From assembly GCF_932274485.2 (NCBI RefSeq), contig NC_065881.2:14356613-14420612 (forward strand): DNA of 64,000 bases, written 5' to 3'. Each line of letters opens with the position of its first letter. The stretch's first letter is position 1. Of this stretch, positions 1 to 11,043 are shown in pieces. This DNA is from Patella vulgata (Eukaryota; Mollusca; Gastropoda; Patellidae). A program made the translations under genes and the position numbers. The notes under the pieces were generated by a model. The model was not told the origin of the DNA. It searched no databases and saw only the letters and a list, made by a program, of their open reading frames with translations.

Positions 1-265
1 TGAATACCAGAAAACACCGGAAAAACATTAAATACCGGAAAACACATTAAATACCGGAAAATACCCTAAATATGTAACCCGGAGACTGGCACCCTAAATA
101 GGTAACCGGAAGCCTGGTTCTCTGTGTGCCTGGGTTAGGGTTAGTTTCCCGTTTAATGTATAGCCCTTCTCCGGGTTACCAATTTAGGTTGGTTTCCGGT
201 ATTTTGTGTGTTTTCCGGTATTTAGTGTTTTTCCGGTGTTTTCCGGTATTCAGTATAACATGGTG
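1..265. repeat. Foldback (inverted-repeat) element, cut by window edge
   Basis: The left arm carries repeated TACCGGAAAA motifs and the right arm their reverse complement (TTTTCCGGTA). An inner stem is formed by GTAACCCGGAG near 76 and CTCCGGGTTAC near 169. Arms are about 120 bp and imperfect. The left end may continue outside the window. It could be a palindromic MITE or an inverted minisatellite; no coding sequence is evident. Confidence 0.6.
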
Positions 266-307
266 TTTTCCAATTGTTTTTCGGTGTTTTCCGGTATATA
301 GTATAGC

Positions 308-656
308 CCGAAATACGCCAGAAGTCTCAATCGAATGGCAATCTCTAGCGTCTGGTTATTCCAGTCTACACCGATAGTATTTATTGTGCATGCTCTCCAG
401 ATAAGAATATGACGTCCCCGGTTGACACGACTTGTGGAATATGTTTAGCTTTGTTCTTCGAGCCTCTTGTGACAAATGACGCTGAAACGCGTTATGGTAC
501 ACGTAAAAAGTTTTTTTTGTCTTAAATATTAAATATCAGAAGCCCATCTTTTCCCAGTAAGATCACAACATCAATGTTGATTTAAATTGACAATTAATTC
601 CTGTTTTCAATGTGGATGACTTTGAATGATATTGAGTTAGAAACTTAGCTACTTTA
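308..656 (+). mobile_element. MITE-1, partial copy
   Basis: Shares its sequence with the full copies at 35910-36395, 49335-49806 and 56517-56983, but lacks the left third. The right end is the terminal repeat CTTAGCTACTTTAA. The family's central GGTACACGA palindrome is degraded here. It directly abuts a MITE-2 fragment at 657. Confidence 0.7.
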
Positions 657-857
657 ATCATGAATGAGCGTTGAGCAGCAGATCGGATTATAATCCAGTA
701 AATATCGCAGGCTAGTGATGACATCGAGAGTTGATTATGGTCTGGATAAGTTAATTAATATCTAATTAATAATTTAGATGACATTTCAGGCCTAAAGAAA
801 GACCTGCACTAGGCAGGTTTACCTCTTGTATAATGTATGTTTAATAGATATTATGAT
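657..857 (+). mobile_element. MITE-2, right half
   Basis: Contains the family blocks AGAGTTGATTATGGTCTGG and CATTTCAGGCCTAAAGAAAG and ends with the terminal inverted repeat CTTGTATAATGTATGTTTAA. The left half is missing; MITE-1 is joined at exactly this point. Confidence 0.7.
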
Positions 858-1139
858 TTGAGTTATAACCTTTAAGCCTCTCCAACTCTATCTAGAAATT
901 AATTATTTTTTAATTAACTGGTATTGTTGTTTTAGTCATACTTTGTTATAACCTTCTGAGATTACATATCACAATAATAAGCTTTATCATATATCTATCT
1001 ATATAAGTTATATTGGGGGCAGGGGGGAGCTGAATGCTTTACGCCAGTGATGGGATTTCGCCCGCATATTCCGGACATGTCTGATGCTATTTTCCAAACA
1101 TCCTAAATTGTCCGACCAGGAACACATAAGCAAACAAGC
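858..1139. other. Unassigned AT-rich sequence
   Basis: Nothing recognisable beyond AT-rich unique-looking sequence and a short G-rich run near 1015-1027. Confidence 0.4.
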
Positions 1140-1830
1140 CAGGGGGCCGCTACAACCCTAACTTTAGGGCAGACGGCTAAAGTGAAAACAAAAATTACTA
1201 TTTCATCTAGTTGGCAAAATAAAGTGCCCGAAATCTAATAAAACACCAATTTTACTTTTCTTTTAATTGAATACCATGAATTTGTACTGAATTGATCATG
1301 GATTAAAGCATTTTGTCTGGAGTCACTCTACTTTGTGTGACATTTTCGAGCATCGATTATTATTTGTGAATGCAGCTGCAACAAACTGATTGGATGGTTG
1401 AATGGGACAAATTTGGAGTTGCTTAACTCACAGGCTAGAATAGTCGAAAAACGCATTTGTGACGGTTACATTTTCAAAATTTTCTCCAGGAGGGCGAGGC
1501 CCCCATGCCCCGCGACGATTGGTTGTTTGTTTGTGATTCGGGTTAGCCACCTCAGGTAGGCTATATTGGTCCACATTGATGTTGCTGTATTCAAGGGCTG
1601 AAACAGCAGGAAAACGGGTTTGCGGCAGTTAAATTTTCAAAATTTTCTCCCGACAGTCCCCCGCCTCGGTGAACTGTCAACGATTGATTGGTTGATTGGA
1701 ATTCGAGACAGCCAGCTAGGCTTTTTAGACCACTTTGAAGTTGCTGTATTCCCGGGCTGGAGTGGTAGAAGAGCGTGTTTGAGGTCGTCAAATTTTCCAA
1801 ATTTTTGAGTTCTGCCCCCCAACAGTCATC
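1140..1830. repeat. Repeat G: degenerate tandem satellite, copy 1
   Basis: Three diverged units of about 150 bp share a core like TATTCACGGGCTGAAATAGC, then AAAACGCGTTTGCGG, then AAATTTTCAAAATTTTCTCC. A proximal block around 1165-1350, with AAAGTGCCCGAAATCT and GAGCATCGATTATTATTT, also recurs at 16100-16260. Short open frames here are products of the repeat. Confidence 0.65.
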
Positions 1831-2490
1831 AAGCCCATATGTCTATGCAGGAATATGCCCAATCGAACATCAAGATATGGTGAATAATATTCAAAATTCC
1901 AAAATTGAGTGTACTCAGTGTATAACCCGATTTTCGTTTATAATGGGCTGAACTGATTAGGAGTGATCAAGTTATTTATCCTGTTATATCGTCTATACAC
2001 TTACCTTGATTAACTGCTTAATATGCCATGATTGACTGACTTAATTCTTTATCAGACAATTCATCCATCTAATCTTAAACAGAAGTCGCTTTTGCTTTTC
2101 CTTTGTCGGATAATGTATAAATTCATTAAGAGTGATTATAAACTTAATCTAGTAAAGTTTACGCAGTAAGTTAGATCATTAGGTCTGTCATTTGGTGAAC
2201 TTGACTAGCAGTAGGGTTGTCTGCTCAACCTCCTGGATTTTCACCGGTTTCCTTGCCATTTGCTGATTAGAAATTTCCAAGATTTACTCATATTGTGTTT
2301 CCATGGAAACAAATTTGACTTAGTTTTTGCTCAACAATTTTTCTCCTTATGCTAATGACTTAGGCTACTTGTTTTTATTTTAAAGGAGACACACCTCCTC
2401 ACGCTTTTTCAGCTTGATTACCTCCTTGTTATTCAATTGGGAAGAAAACCCAAGGTTTTGATTACAATTTTGTGTGCCAATAAAGGAAGC
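1831..2490. other. Unassigned intergenic sequence
   Basis: No repeat family or coding potential recognised in this AT-rich stretch. Confidence 0.4.
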
Positions 2491-2494
2491 CTTG

Positions 2495-3420
2495 GCAGTT
2501 GCAGTATAAAAGTTTATACATGCAGTACAAAGTTTATAGTATAAAAGTTTGTAGTATAATGTTTTAGTATAATCGTTTATAGTATAAAGGCTATTTTCCA
2601 GAGCCCTCGGTCCCCACCGGCATATACGGCTGACATGGAACCCATGGTATGTAGTATAAAGTTTTTAGTATAAGTGTTTGTAGTATAAAGTTTATAGTGC
2701 AAAAGTTTGTAGTACAAAAGTTTGTAGTATAAAGTTTGTATTAAAAAGTTTGTAGAATAAAAGTTGTAGCATAAAGTTTGTAGTATAATTTAAAAGCTTG
2801 CATGAAGTATAAAGCTTATAGTGTATAAGTCTGAAGTATAAAGTTTGCAGTATAAAAGTTTATAGTATAAAAGTTTATAGTATTAAATTCTGTAGTATAA
2901 AGTTTGTGGTATAATAATTTATAGTATAATGCTTACAGAATAAAGTTTATAGTAAAAAGTTTGTAGTATAATAATTTATAGTATAAAGTTTCTAGTAAAC
3001 AGTTTGTAGCATAAAGTTTGTAGCATAAAGTTTGTAGTATAATAATTTATAGTATAAAGTTTGTTGTATAAAGTTTATTGTGTAAAGTTTGTAGTATAAA
3101 GCTTATAGTGTAAAAGTTTGTAGTGCAAAGTTTATAGTATAAAAGTTTGTAGTGCAAAGTTTATAGTATAAAAGTTTATAGTATAAAATTTGTAGTATAA
3201 AGTTTGTACTATAAAATTTATAGTATAAAATTTGTAGCATGAAGCTTATTGTATAAAGGTTAAAGTATAAAATTTGTAGTATAAAGCTTATAGTGTAAAG
3301 TTTGTAGTATAATTTAAAAACTTGTAGTAAAGTTTGTACATGTAGTATATAGTTTATAGTATAAAGTTTTTAATATAGGGACATACCTATATGTTGGTAT
3401 ATAGTTTATAGTATTATGGT
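2495..3420. repeat. AT-rich minisatellite
   Basis: Dozens of imperfect copies of a 13-15 bp unit of the form AGTATAAAGTTTGT. A non-repetitive insert of about 60 bp lies near 2590-2645. The array is variable in register and continues weakly past the SINE at 3462-3713. Confidence 0.9.
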
Positions 3421-3461
3421 CTCCCTCTGCTAAAGTGACCAAGAACGAACCTATATATTGT

Positions 3462-3713
3462 GAGAGCAAGCGTGAGAAATGGGGTTTAACGTTCACTCAA
3501 TACAAACTAGGTCATTTTGGGACTGACACACGGTTCAATTTTATTTCATCAATTCGCTTGTCGTTATGGATCTTTAGCAGTGGGAGGAAACTAAAGAACC
3601 CAGGGAAAACCTGTGAGGTAGGACAGGCGACCCTACTCCTTGATATGTAAAAGCCACGAATACAAAACACATCACTTGACTGAATGACAGACCTTATGAT
3701 CCAACATGTTACT
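3462..3713 (-). mobile_element. SINE-A copy with target-site duplication
   Basis: Reverse-orientation SINE-A. The tail motif AATGGGGTTTAACGT is followed by the core and the decayed tRNA-like head. It is flanked by the 10-bp duplication TATATATTGT at 3452-3461 and 3714-3723, so it landed inside the AT-rich array. Confidence 0.85.
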
Positions 3714-3723
3714 TATATATTGT

Positions 3724-3990
3724 AATAGTAATATAGTTTATAGAATTTCAAAAGACCTATACATCAATACTACGATATAACCTATATATTAAATGTATGG
3801 TGTTTTGTCATTATGGATGGACCTATGGTATGTAAAGTATAAAGACCTATATATATTAATGCTACAATGTTAACCTATATATCAAGTGTGTGATCTATGT
3901 TGTTATAAGTATATCTTTGAACCAAATCAATACACCTTTAGTATACTCTATATATACACAGTATATACTATAACAAGTAGTAGGTCCTTG
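3724..3990. repeat. Remnant of AT-rich array
   Basis: Loose repeats of ACCTATATAT and TATAGTTTATAG continue the array on the far side of the SINE. Confidence 0.5.
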
Positions 3991-4010
3991 AGAAACGCAG
4001 TGTCTCGGTG

Positions 4011-4621
4011 AGAAATGAAATGAAATGGGGTTTAACATCCTACTGCTTTGCTCCTATACTGGGCTAATGAATTAACAGAACACAGTTTTTATGGGATACA
4101 ATCACTAGTTTATTCTAAAAGCACGACGTTTCGACAAGTATCCTCTTATCGTTATCAAGCACATTTTTGTGCTTGATAACGATAAGAGGATACTTGTCGA
4201 AACGTCGTGCTTTTAGAATAAACTAGTGATTGTATCCCATAAAAACTGTGTTCTGTTAATTTGTTCCCTGATCGCTAAATGCCACTTAATGAATATTGGC
4301 TAATGAAGACGGGCATATGCCATACAGTGTGTTATGAGGGAAATTTTGCCCGGGCAGCGGCGCTACGGCCTACTCTTATATAGAATTCCAACTGCCAAGG
4401 GATCTTTTACGTGCATGCCAATTTGTACATGGGACCTCGGTTTTTCGTACCATCCGAACGACTTGACAGCTGTCCTTGTCAGGCCCTCCGTCCTGCATCA
4501 CCGACAAGGTGGAAACCACGCCGGAAAATCTGGATGAACTTTCTTGGCCCATGCAGGGATTGAACACCCCACCTCCAGGCTAGCGAGCCAGGGTCTTACC
4601 CACTTAGCCACGTGATCCCCC
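4011..4621 (-). mobile_element. SINE-B copy interrupted by a palindrome
   Basis: Reverse-orientation SINE-B. The CATTT-type tail is at the left, core around 4330-4460, and tRNA-like head ending near 4615 (GTCTTACCCACTTAGCCACG). The 227-bp insert at 4071-4297 splits the tail region. The copy ends beside another SINE-B in the opposite orientation at 4622. Confidence 0.85.
4071..4297. mobile_element. Inserted element with a perfect 93-bp-arm hairpin
   Basis: Bases 4071-4260 form a perfect inverted repeat with two 93-bp arms around a TTTT loop at 4164-4167. About 37 bp of unpaired sequence follows. The 9-bp duplication GGCTAATGA at 4062-4070 and 4298-4306 shows it inserted into SINE-B. Each arm contains GTCGAAACGTCGTGC, resembling the 3' core strand of hammerhead ribozymes found in Penelope-like retroelements. 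The usual CTGATGA core is not intact, so that link is inference only. Confidence 0.8.
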
Positions 4622-4925
4622 GTCTCAGTGAGAAAGACACTGGCTCGTTAGTCTGGAGGTCTCAGATTCGCTGCCAGGGCTGGCTGACAAAGTTTCACAA
4701 GATTTTCTCATGTCAGTTCTGACAAGGACAGTTGTTCTAGGCGTTCGGATGGGTCAAAAATCGGAGATCCTGTATACACATTGGCTTGAATATTAAAGAA
4801 CCCTTGACAGTTGGAATTCGATATGTCAGGGCAAAATTTCCCTTATAGCACATTTTACGCGGATGTTTTTCTTCATTAGTCCAGTCAGTGCATAAGATTT
4901 GAAACCTTATCCAATGAAAAAGGAG
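4622..4925 (+). mobile_element. SINE-B copy, diverged
   Basis: Plus-orientation SINE-B: head TCAGTGAGAAAGACACTGGC, core GACAGTTGGAATTCGATAT, and tail-proximal CTTCATTAGTCCAGTC. It lies head to head with the preceding SINE-B. The CATTT tail itself is not preserved. Confidence 0.75.
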
Positions 4926-4953
4926 TGTCAAGTAAACAAGTTTTTCTTTAAAT

Positions 4954-5263
4954 CAGTGATTCTCAACCATTGTGCCACAAGATCTTCCTAGGTGCGCTGC
5001 GAAATTTTGAATAACACACAAGAAAATTCCTCACTAAAGAAGCCAGCTATTTGACTGTTCATAGCTGTGTTTTTCTTTATTTAGTTTGAGTCTTTCTATG
5101 TAACTATGACAAGTCTGTGTCTATGGTTGTATGCCGTCTTTGACTTGCCATGTTTTTATTTTGCAAAATTCAAATATTTTTCATATATATTTAGCAAGGT
5201 GTGCCGCTATTTTTTCATGTGTTCCAAAGTGTGCTGTTTGCACAAAAAGGTTGAGAATCACTG
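4954..5263. mobile_element. hAT-type MITE with perfect 8-bp target duplication
   Basis: The termini are inverted repeats: CAGTGATTCTCAACC at the left and its complement ending in AATCACTG at the right. Perfect duplications CTTTAAAT flank it at 4946-4953 and 5264-5271. CAG-type ends with 8-bp duplications are the signature of the hAT superfamily. At 310 bp it encodes no transposase and would need one in trans. Confidence 0.88.
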
Positions 5264-5329
5264 CTTTAAATAATAACATTTTATTCTTCCAAATGATTGG
5301 CCTAGATAAAAAAAAGAGGCCATCATCCA

Positions 5330-5735
5330 AAATACAAGGGTCAATCACCCACCAAATATGAGTGTCAATCACCTACCAAATGCAAGAATCAGTCATCCAC
5401 CTATTGTACTGATCAATCACCCCCATAAACAAGGGTAAATCACCCACCAAATTTAAGGGTCAATCACCCACTAAATGCTAGAGTCAATCACCCATCTATT
5501 GCACTAATCAATCACTCACCATTTTCAAGGGTCAATCACCCGGACACATGCAAGAGTCAATCACCCATCTATTGCAATGATCAATCATCAATCAACGACC
5601 AAATAAAAGGGTCAATAACCCACCATATACAATGATCAATCACCAATCACCCACCATACACAAGGGTCAATCACACACCAAATGCAATTGTCAATCACAC
5701 ACCAAATTATGCAATTGTCAATCACTCACCAAATA
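5330..5735. repeat. Minisatellite, 24-bp unit with higher-order pattern
   Basis: About 16 units built on GTCAATCACCCACCAAAT. Unit variants recur in a loose cycle of about four (AAGGGT-type, AGTGTC/AGAGTC-type, then CTATTG-type units), suggesting higher-order amplification. Confidence 0.85.
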
Positions 5736-6360
5736 GTGTTTATTTGAGCGTTACAGGAATATCTTGCAAACTACAATATTGTAAAAATGGAATTTATCAT
5801 AGGATTAATCAGTCCGCAAATAATTCAATTCTGTTTGATATTTGGAAACATATGATGATATTGGTTTGTAAAGGTTCCCTCATATCAGACCCACATGGAT
5901 TTTTTTTTTGCATGCTTGTCACGTACACCCTGAATGTAGTAATTGAAACACAGTAGCTTGAAAAAAACATTCCAAAACTTTATAAGCATACTTGGTACCT
6001 TTTGTGTTAGAAGGGTCACATGGTTAAACTCCCATACTATTAACATACCTACCAAGATAAGTTTGATTATAGTTATCAGGGGTCACCAGAGGTCATGATA
6101 TACATACATGTTTATTATGCAGGTATTTATTGATAAGATAAAATTACATGTATATATATGTACTTATAAGTAAATAATATTCAATATCTCTCAGTTAAAC
6201 ATATAAGTAAAATCGAAGCATCTGAGAAAAGAAAAACAATTTAAAATTTAATTTCTGGCTATTATTTTCATTGTGTTAAAACAAATGGTATTAGACAGAA
6301 ATTGAATTTTATATATTTTTTTTTCTCAAATACTTAATTGATTTTACTTAGATGTACTTT
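5736..6360. other. Unassigned AT-rich sequence
   Basis: No recognisable element or gene; several poly-A/T runs. A 70-residue open frame at 5744-5956 shows no family features. Confidence 0.4.
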
Positions 6361-6587
6361 GAGAGAGAAAGAGAGAGAGAGAGAGATGACCACTCAACAC
6401 AAACCATGTTATTTTGGGACTAACATATGGTTTATTTTAATTTCAATGATTTGCTTGTAGATCTGGATCTATAACAGTGGAGGACCTGGAGAAAACCCAC
6501 GAGGTTGGGTGGTAGGCAACGCTACACACTGTCATGAACAGGCTTCGATTGAAACCAGACAACTTGACTCAATGGCAGATCTTGGGG
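6361..6587 (-). mobile_element. SINE-A copy with (GA)n tail
   Basis: The (GA)n tail at 6361-6386 is followed by CACTCAACACAAACC and a shortened core. The head motif is decayed. It abuts a full SINE-B at 6588. Confidence 0.75.
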
Positions 6588-6957
6588 ATGAAATGAAATG
6601 AAATGGGGTTTAACGTCCTACTGTTTTGCTCCGAACTAGGCTAATGAAGACGGGCATATGCCATACAGTGTGCTATGAGGGCAATTTTGCCCGGACAGCG
6701 GCACTACGGCCTACTCTTATATCGAATTCCAACTGTCAAGGGATCTTTTACGTGCACGCCAATGTGTACACGGGGCCTTGGTTTTTCGTCCCATCCAAAC
6801 GACTAGACAGCTTTCCTTGTCAGCCCCTCCGTCCTGCATCACTGACAAGGGAAAACCAGGCCGGAAAATCTGGATGAACTTTCTCGGCCAATGCAGGGAT
6901 CGAACACCCGACTCTTGGATATGAATAAGACCACTCAACCACCCACCCAACAAATGA
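6588..6957 (-). mobile_element. SINE-B, near full length
   Basis: Runs from GAAATGAAATGAAATGGGGT (tail) to the B-box-like GATCGAACACCCGACT near 6899. The core TTTTACGTGCACGCCAATGT is intact. Confidence 0.88.
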
Positions 6958-7650
6958 AAACTCCTGTGCCTGTTCTATCATTTTACTTGTTTATTTTCAA
7001 ACTCAAATTCAAGAAATTTTTTAATTTTATAATAATTATATTTCATACATAACTACGGTACCAGTATATTTTTTTATCCAGTAAAATGAACCAACTCAGC
7101 TGAACTTGAACCCTGCAAGCTTCTAGTCCCTGTAAACCTGATTTGAAAACATTTTGATGAGCAAGCTTTTGAAATTGAAACCCCAGTTTAACGCCTTCAA
7201 ATCTAAAAAATACTAGAGCTTTGCATTTTTAGTTTACTGGACAGTCTATTTCATCATACGGCAAATTAAATCAACTCAGTTGAATCCTCCAAGGCTTCTG
7301 GCCTCTGTAAACCTGTATTTAAATATTGGTTTAACACCTTTTCGATTTTAAAAAATCTGACTAAAAAGCATCAGTAAGAGTACTTAAAACAACATTTTAT
7401 ACCTTAAAAAAATCCTCAGATGAGGGAAAACTAATGACAAGGGAGCTTTATGGTTATTCAGAAGAGCGTAACCTGTCTCGTGTTCAGTTTGTTTCACCAA
7501 CAATGAAGAGGTGTGAATGAAGATAATACCAAAAACATGACTGCATGAGTAGACTGTATATATAATATACCGGTGTAATTATCTAGTCTAAATCAGTACA
7601 CAGTGAATGAGTAGTTAAGGACGAGTTCAAATGTAAAAAAGGAGACACAA
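6958..7650. repeat. Local duplication in AT-rich sequence
   Basis: A segment with CTCAGCTGAACTTGAA and CCCTGTAAACCTG (7095-7200) recurs diverged at 7272-7350 (CTCAGTTGAATCCT, CTCTGTAAACCTG). The rest is unassigned. Confidence 0.5.
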
Positions 7651-7654
7651 ATGT

Positions 7655-7765
7655 AATAGAAAGAGAGTTAAATGGAGTTTACCGTTCACTCACACAAACT
7701 AGTTCATTTCAATAGGAAAACAAAAATAGGATTTATAAGAAACTGTAGCAAGTTTATGCATGTAC

Positions 7766-7797
<32 letters not shown>

Positions 7798-7798
7798 T
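7655..7798 (-). mobile_element. SINE-A tail remnant with (GA)n
   Basis: AATGGAGTTTACCGTTCACTC followed by CACAAACTAGTTCATTTC matches the SINE-A 3' end; the rest is lost. A second (GA)n run at 7766-7790 directly precedes MITE-1. Confidence 0.5.
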
Positions 7799-8240
7799 TT
7801 AAAGGAGCTAAGTCTCTAACTCAATATCATCCAAAATCTTCAACATTGAAAACACGATTTATTTGTCAAATTAAATCAACATTCATGTTATGATCTTACC
7901 GGAAAAAGATGGGCTTTTGATATCCAATATTTAAGACAAAATAAACATTTTACCATTGGTACACGAATCGTGTACCATAATGCGCCTCAGCCCCAGTTGT
8001 ATCAAGAGACTCGAGGGACGAGGCTAGACACATTGCACCAAATCGAACGGTGTATGTAGACTGGAATAACCAGACGCTAGAAATTTGCACTCGCTTGAGA
8101 CTGCTGGCTTATTTCGCCGAACATAACTGATTTGAAATTGGAGTAAAAACGGAAACCATTAAATGTAAATCAGTTTATATACATTCATATTACAGTATTA
8201 TATGCGTTGCGACCCACTTTTGTCAATTTCTAGGTCCCAA
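7799..8240 (-). mobile_element. MITE-1, right end lost at a SINE
   Basis: Starts with TTTAAAGGAGCTAAGTCTCT and carries the central palindrome GGTACACGAATCGTGTACC near 7958. It stops at GGTCCCAA, where SINE-A begins; the terminal repeat beyond is missing. Confidence 0.8.
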
Positions 8241-8456
8241 CTCAACACAAACTACATGTAGGTCATTTTGGGATTAACATATGGTTCAATTTCATTTCAA
8301 TAATTCGCTTGCGCGTAGGGGTCTTTAGCAGTGGGCGGAAACCGGAGGACCCAGAGAAAACCCACAAGGTTGGACAGGCGACCCTACTCCTTGTCACGTA
8401 CAACCAGGGAATCGAAACCACGCCAGACCTTATGATACAACGCACACACGCTAACC
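8241..8456 (-). mobile_element. SINE-A copy
   Basis: CTCAACACAAACTACATGTA through the core GGAAACCGGAGGACCCAG to a decayed head near 8450. It sits at the broken end of MITE-1. Confidence 0.82.
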
Positions 8457-8810
8457 ACACAAATTTAAATGTTTGACCACGACTGCATGACTATAGTATA
8501 CCGTATACCGGACCGTATACCGGTATTGTATACAGGGTGAGCCCCAAAAAATGTTACATATTCTGATTGTACACTACCATTTTAAGTGTGAATACTTTAA
8601 TACTTTGTTTCAGACAAAGAAACATGAAGTTTTTATTGGATACTAATAGTCTCCTATTTTTTAACTATTTCTGAACATGGTTCAATAATCAATGACATGC
8701 TTGATCCATGCACCCCTTCCCAGATGGGGTAACATTTTTTTGCCCGACCGGCGACCGGGTATATATATAATTATCTAGTCCAAATGGTTCAAGTGTACAT
8801 GAGAAGTTAA
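8457..8810. other. Unassigned sequence
   Basis: Mixed sequence with short duplications such as CCGTATACCGG near 8498-8524. No gene seen. Confidence 0.4.
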
Positions 8811-8930
8811 AGATGCATTATGTAAGATTTAGATAAAGAGCTGGATGTTCTTGTTATAATAGTTTCAAAATAGATAATGAAATTTCGAACATATTGAAAA
8901 TTTCATTCAAATTACTTTATTCAGGGTGAA
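8811..8930 (+). mobile_element. MITE-2 left end
   Basis: TTAAAGATGCATTATGTAAG through AATTTCATTCAAATTACTTT matches the MITE-2 left end. The element then passes into a 42-bp tandem array. Confidence 0.7.
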
Positions 8931-9139
8931 GCTATCAATTACTATCGACTATAGCAACACCAATTATAAAACACTATCAATCACTATTGACTATAGCAAC
9001 ACCAATTATAATACACTATCAATTACTATCGACTATAGCAACACAAATTATGAAACACTATCAATTACTATCAATTAGCGATACCAATTATAATACACTA
9101 TCAATCACTATTGACTACACCAACACAAATTATAAAACA
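8931..9139. repeat. 42-bp tandem repeat, five units
   Basis: Five units of about 42 bp beginning CTATCAATTACTATCGACTA and containing AGCAACACCAATTATAA. It begins within the MITE-2 segment GAAGCTAT, so it may have expanded from element sequence. Confidence 0.85.
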
Positions 9140-9638
9140 TTAATTACCTGACCATCAATCAATTACAGAATTTTCATCAAAACTATTTCGATATTCTTAA
9201 AATTCAGCTAAATTATTTTTTGTAGCGAAAAATGACACATATACATCTTAATCATTTCTGTTATCAAAAAATATCTGCTCATTTTCCCCCTCAAACTGGT
9301 GTTTTTGTTTTTGTTGTTATAATATATCACACACACATAAAAAGTGATGAACTGTCATTATATGGAAAGATAAAAATCAACAACTTGTATACACATGTAA
9401 CTTTGATATAACCCTTTTAATAATGTGTATCTTCTTAGATCAAGTATTTTTTTAAAACATACTTTGATAGAAATGTTTTTAAAGACATACTGTATCAAGT
9501 TTTTCAGGATGATGTTAATATGAATGAACAGGGTATGCATCATATAACCCTTTCATTTTATAAGCCAATTTCATACATGTACACAAAGATCAAGAAAAAA
9601 TAAACAAGTTCAACTACTACCTAGCTAGAGGACGTAGA
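9140..9638. other. Unassigned AT-rich sequence
   Basis: No repeat or gene recognised. Confidence 0.4.
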
Positions 9639-9876
9639 AGATGAATGAAGTGAAATGAGATGGGTTTAACATCCCACAATCACAATACCGATAAATTTTC
9701 TCGGACAATACCTGGACTGAGCCCTGGACTTCCAGGTTAGCGAGCCAGCGCCTTTCTCACCGAGGTCATCGCACCGGAAAATCCAGATGAACTTTCAATG
9801 CCAACACCAGAATCGAACATGGGACCGCCGATTATCGAACCAACGTCTTACTTACTGAGCCACAATGGCTCCAGCA
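9639..9876 (-). mobile_element. SINE-B with internal deletion
   Basis: The tail GAAATGAGATGGGTTTAACA joins directly to head-proximal sequence (AATTTTCTCGGACAATACC). The core is missing and the head block is partly duplicated (9700-9870). Confidence 0.7.
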
Positions 9877-10544
9877 GAGCAAAGAGAACACCACAGGGTA
9901 AAAAGAGCTAAATGTTCTTTGATTTAATGAAATAAAACAAAAAGGTTGTCTCTACTGGACCTCTTGATTCATACACGACAGAAATGTACACGTACATGTA
10001 GAATAATATCTCTTCAACACAATCTTTTGGCCATTTGGTGGAGACTTAAAATATTGTATTAACATGTTGTATTGCTCACCTGTATTGTCACCTGTGCAAT
10101 ACATGGTACATGTAAGAGATTTTTCCTCGATCAGCTATGTTTCTGTTTACTCTTCTTCAAGGGATCTTTTACATACACACCAATGTGAACAGGAATGGAC
10201 ATTAATTGTTCATCCCATCCGAACAACTAGACCCACTTTCAAAGGATGATAATTAAACCCAATTCCATTTCATTTCATTTTTATTTTATTATAGTAAAAT
10301 GAGAATAATTCAGTTTGACCACAATAAAATGGAAAAAAACTTCCTGTTTTTTTTACAAAAAAACGGTTGATTTTTATTGGCCAGCTCTGGTATTTAAGAC
10401 CATGACTATGACGGAAATATCTTCTAATTAACATACATATGTCTTCACGGATACTTTAAAATCTCAGCAACTCTCATCTATAATGTTTTTCATTTCACCT
10501 TTACATCAGGAAATCATCTTGAAATATAGTCTCATTTATCACCC
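9877..10544. other. Unassigned, with SINE-B fragment at about 10155-10285
   Basis: GGGATCTTTTACATACACAC, CATCCCATCCGAACAACTAG and a CATTT tail near 10266 are SINE-B pieces. The remainder is unrecognised. Confidence 0.5.
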
Positions 10545-11043
10545 TATATAACTAGAGGGTGGGGGTGGGGACGAGGGGTCAAATCCTCTAATGTATGTGC
10601 TTTAGATCATAAGGTCTGTCACTGAGTCAAGTGGCGTGGTTTCGATACCCAGCTTGTACATGACAAGGAGTATGGTTGCATGGCCATGGCATCCTCTTGG
10701 GTTTTTCCGGTCTCCCCCTTTTCTGAAGACCCCTACGCACAAGCGAATAATTGAAATAAAAATTAACCAAGAGTAGAGTCGCCTGTCTAACCTCATGGGC
10801 TTTCTCCAGATTCCTCCCACTGCTAAAGATCCCTATGGTTGCCTGTCCATGGCATCCTCTAGGGTTTTTCCGGTCTCCCCCTTTTCTAAAGGCCCCTACG
10901 CACAAGCGAATAATTGAAATAAAATTTAACCAAGAGTAGAGTCATGGGTTTTCTTCAGATTCTTCTCACTGCTAAAGATCCCTATGTTCAACTGAATTAT
11001 TGAAATAAAATTGAACCATATAGTCCCGCAATGACTGAGGACG
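10545..11043 (+). mobile_element. SINE-A with duplicated core
   Basis: The head and B-box-like GGTTTCGATACCC are followed by two copies of an approximately 155-bp core unit (10673-10831 and 10832-10986). Each holds two versions of the CTCCCAC-CTAAAGACCCCTA core. The element ends with the usual AATTATTGAAATAAAATTG block. The overlapping 72- and 92-residue minus-strand frames are products of this duplication. Confidence 0.8.

Noticed and set aside
5131-5372. Overlapping 76- and 63-residue frames on opposite strands
   Set aside because: They straddle the hAT MITE end and the following minisatellite; not conserved coding sequence.
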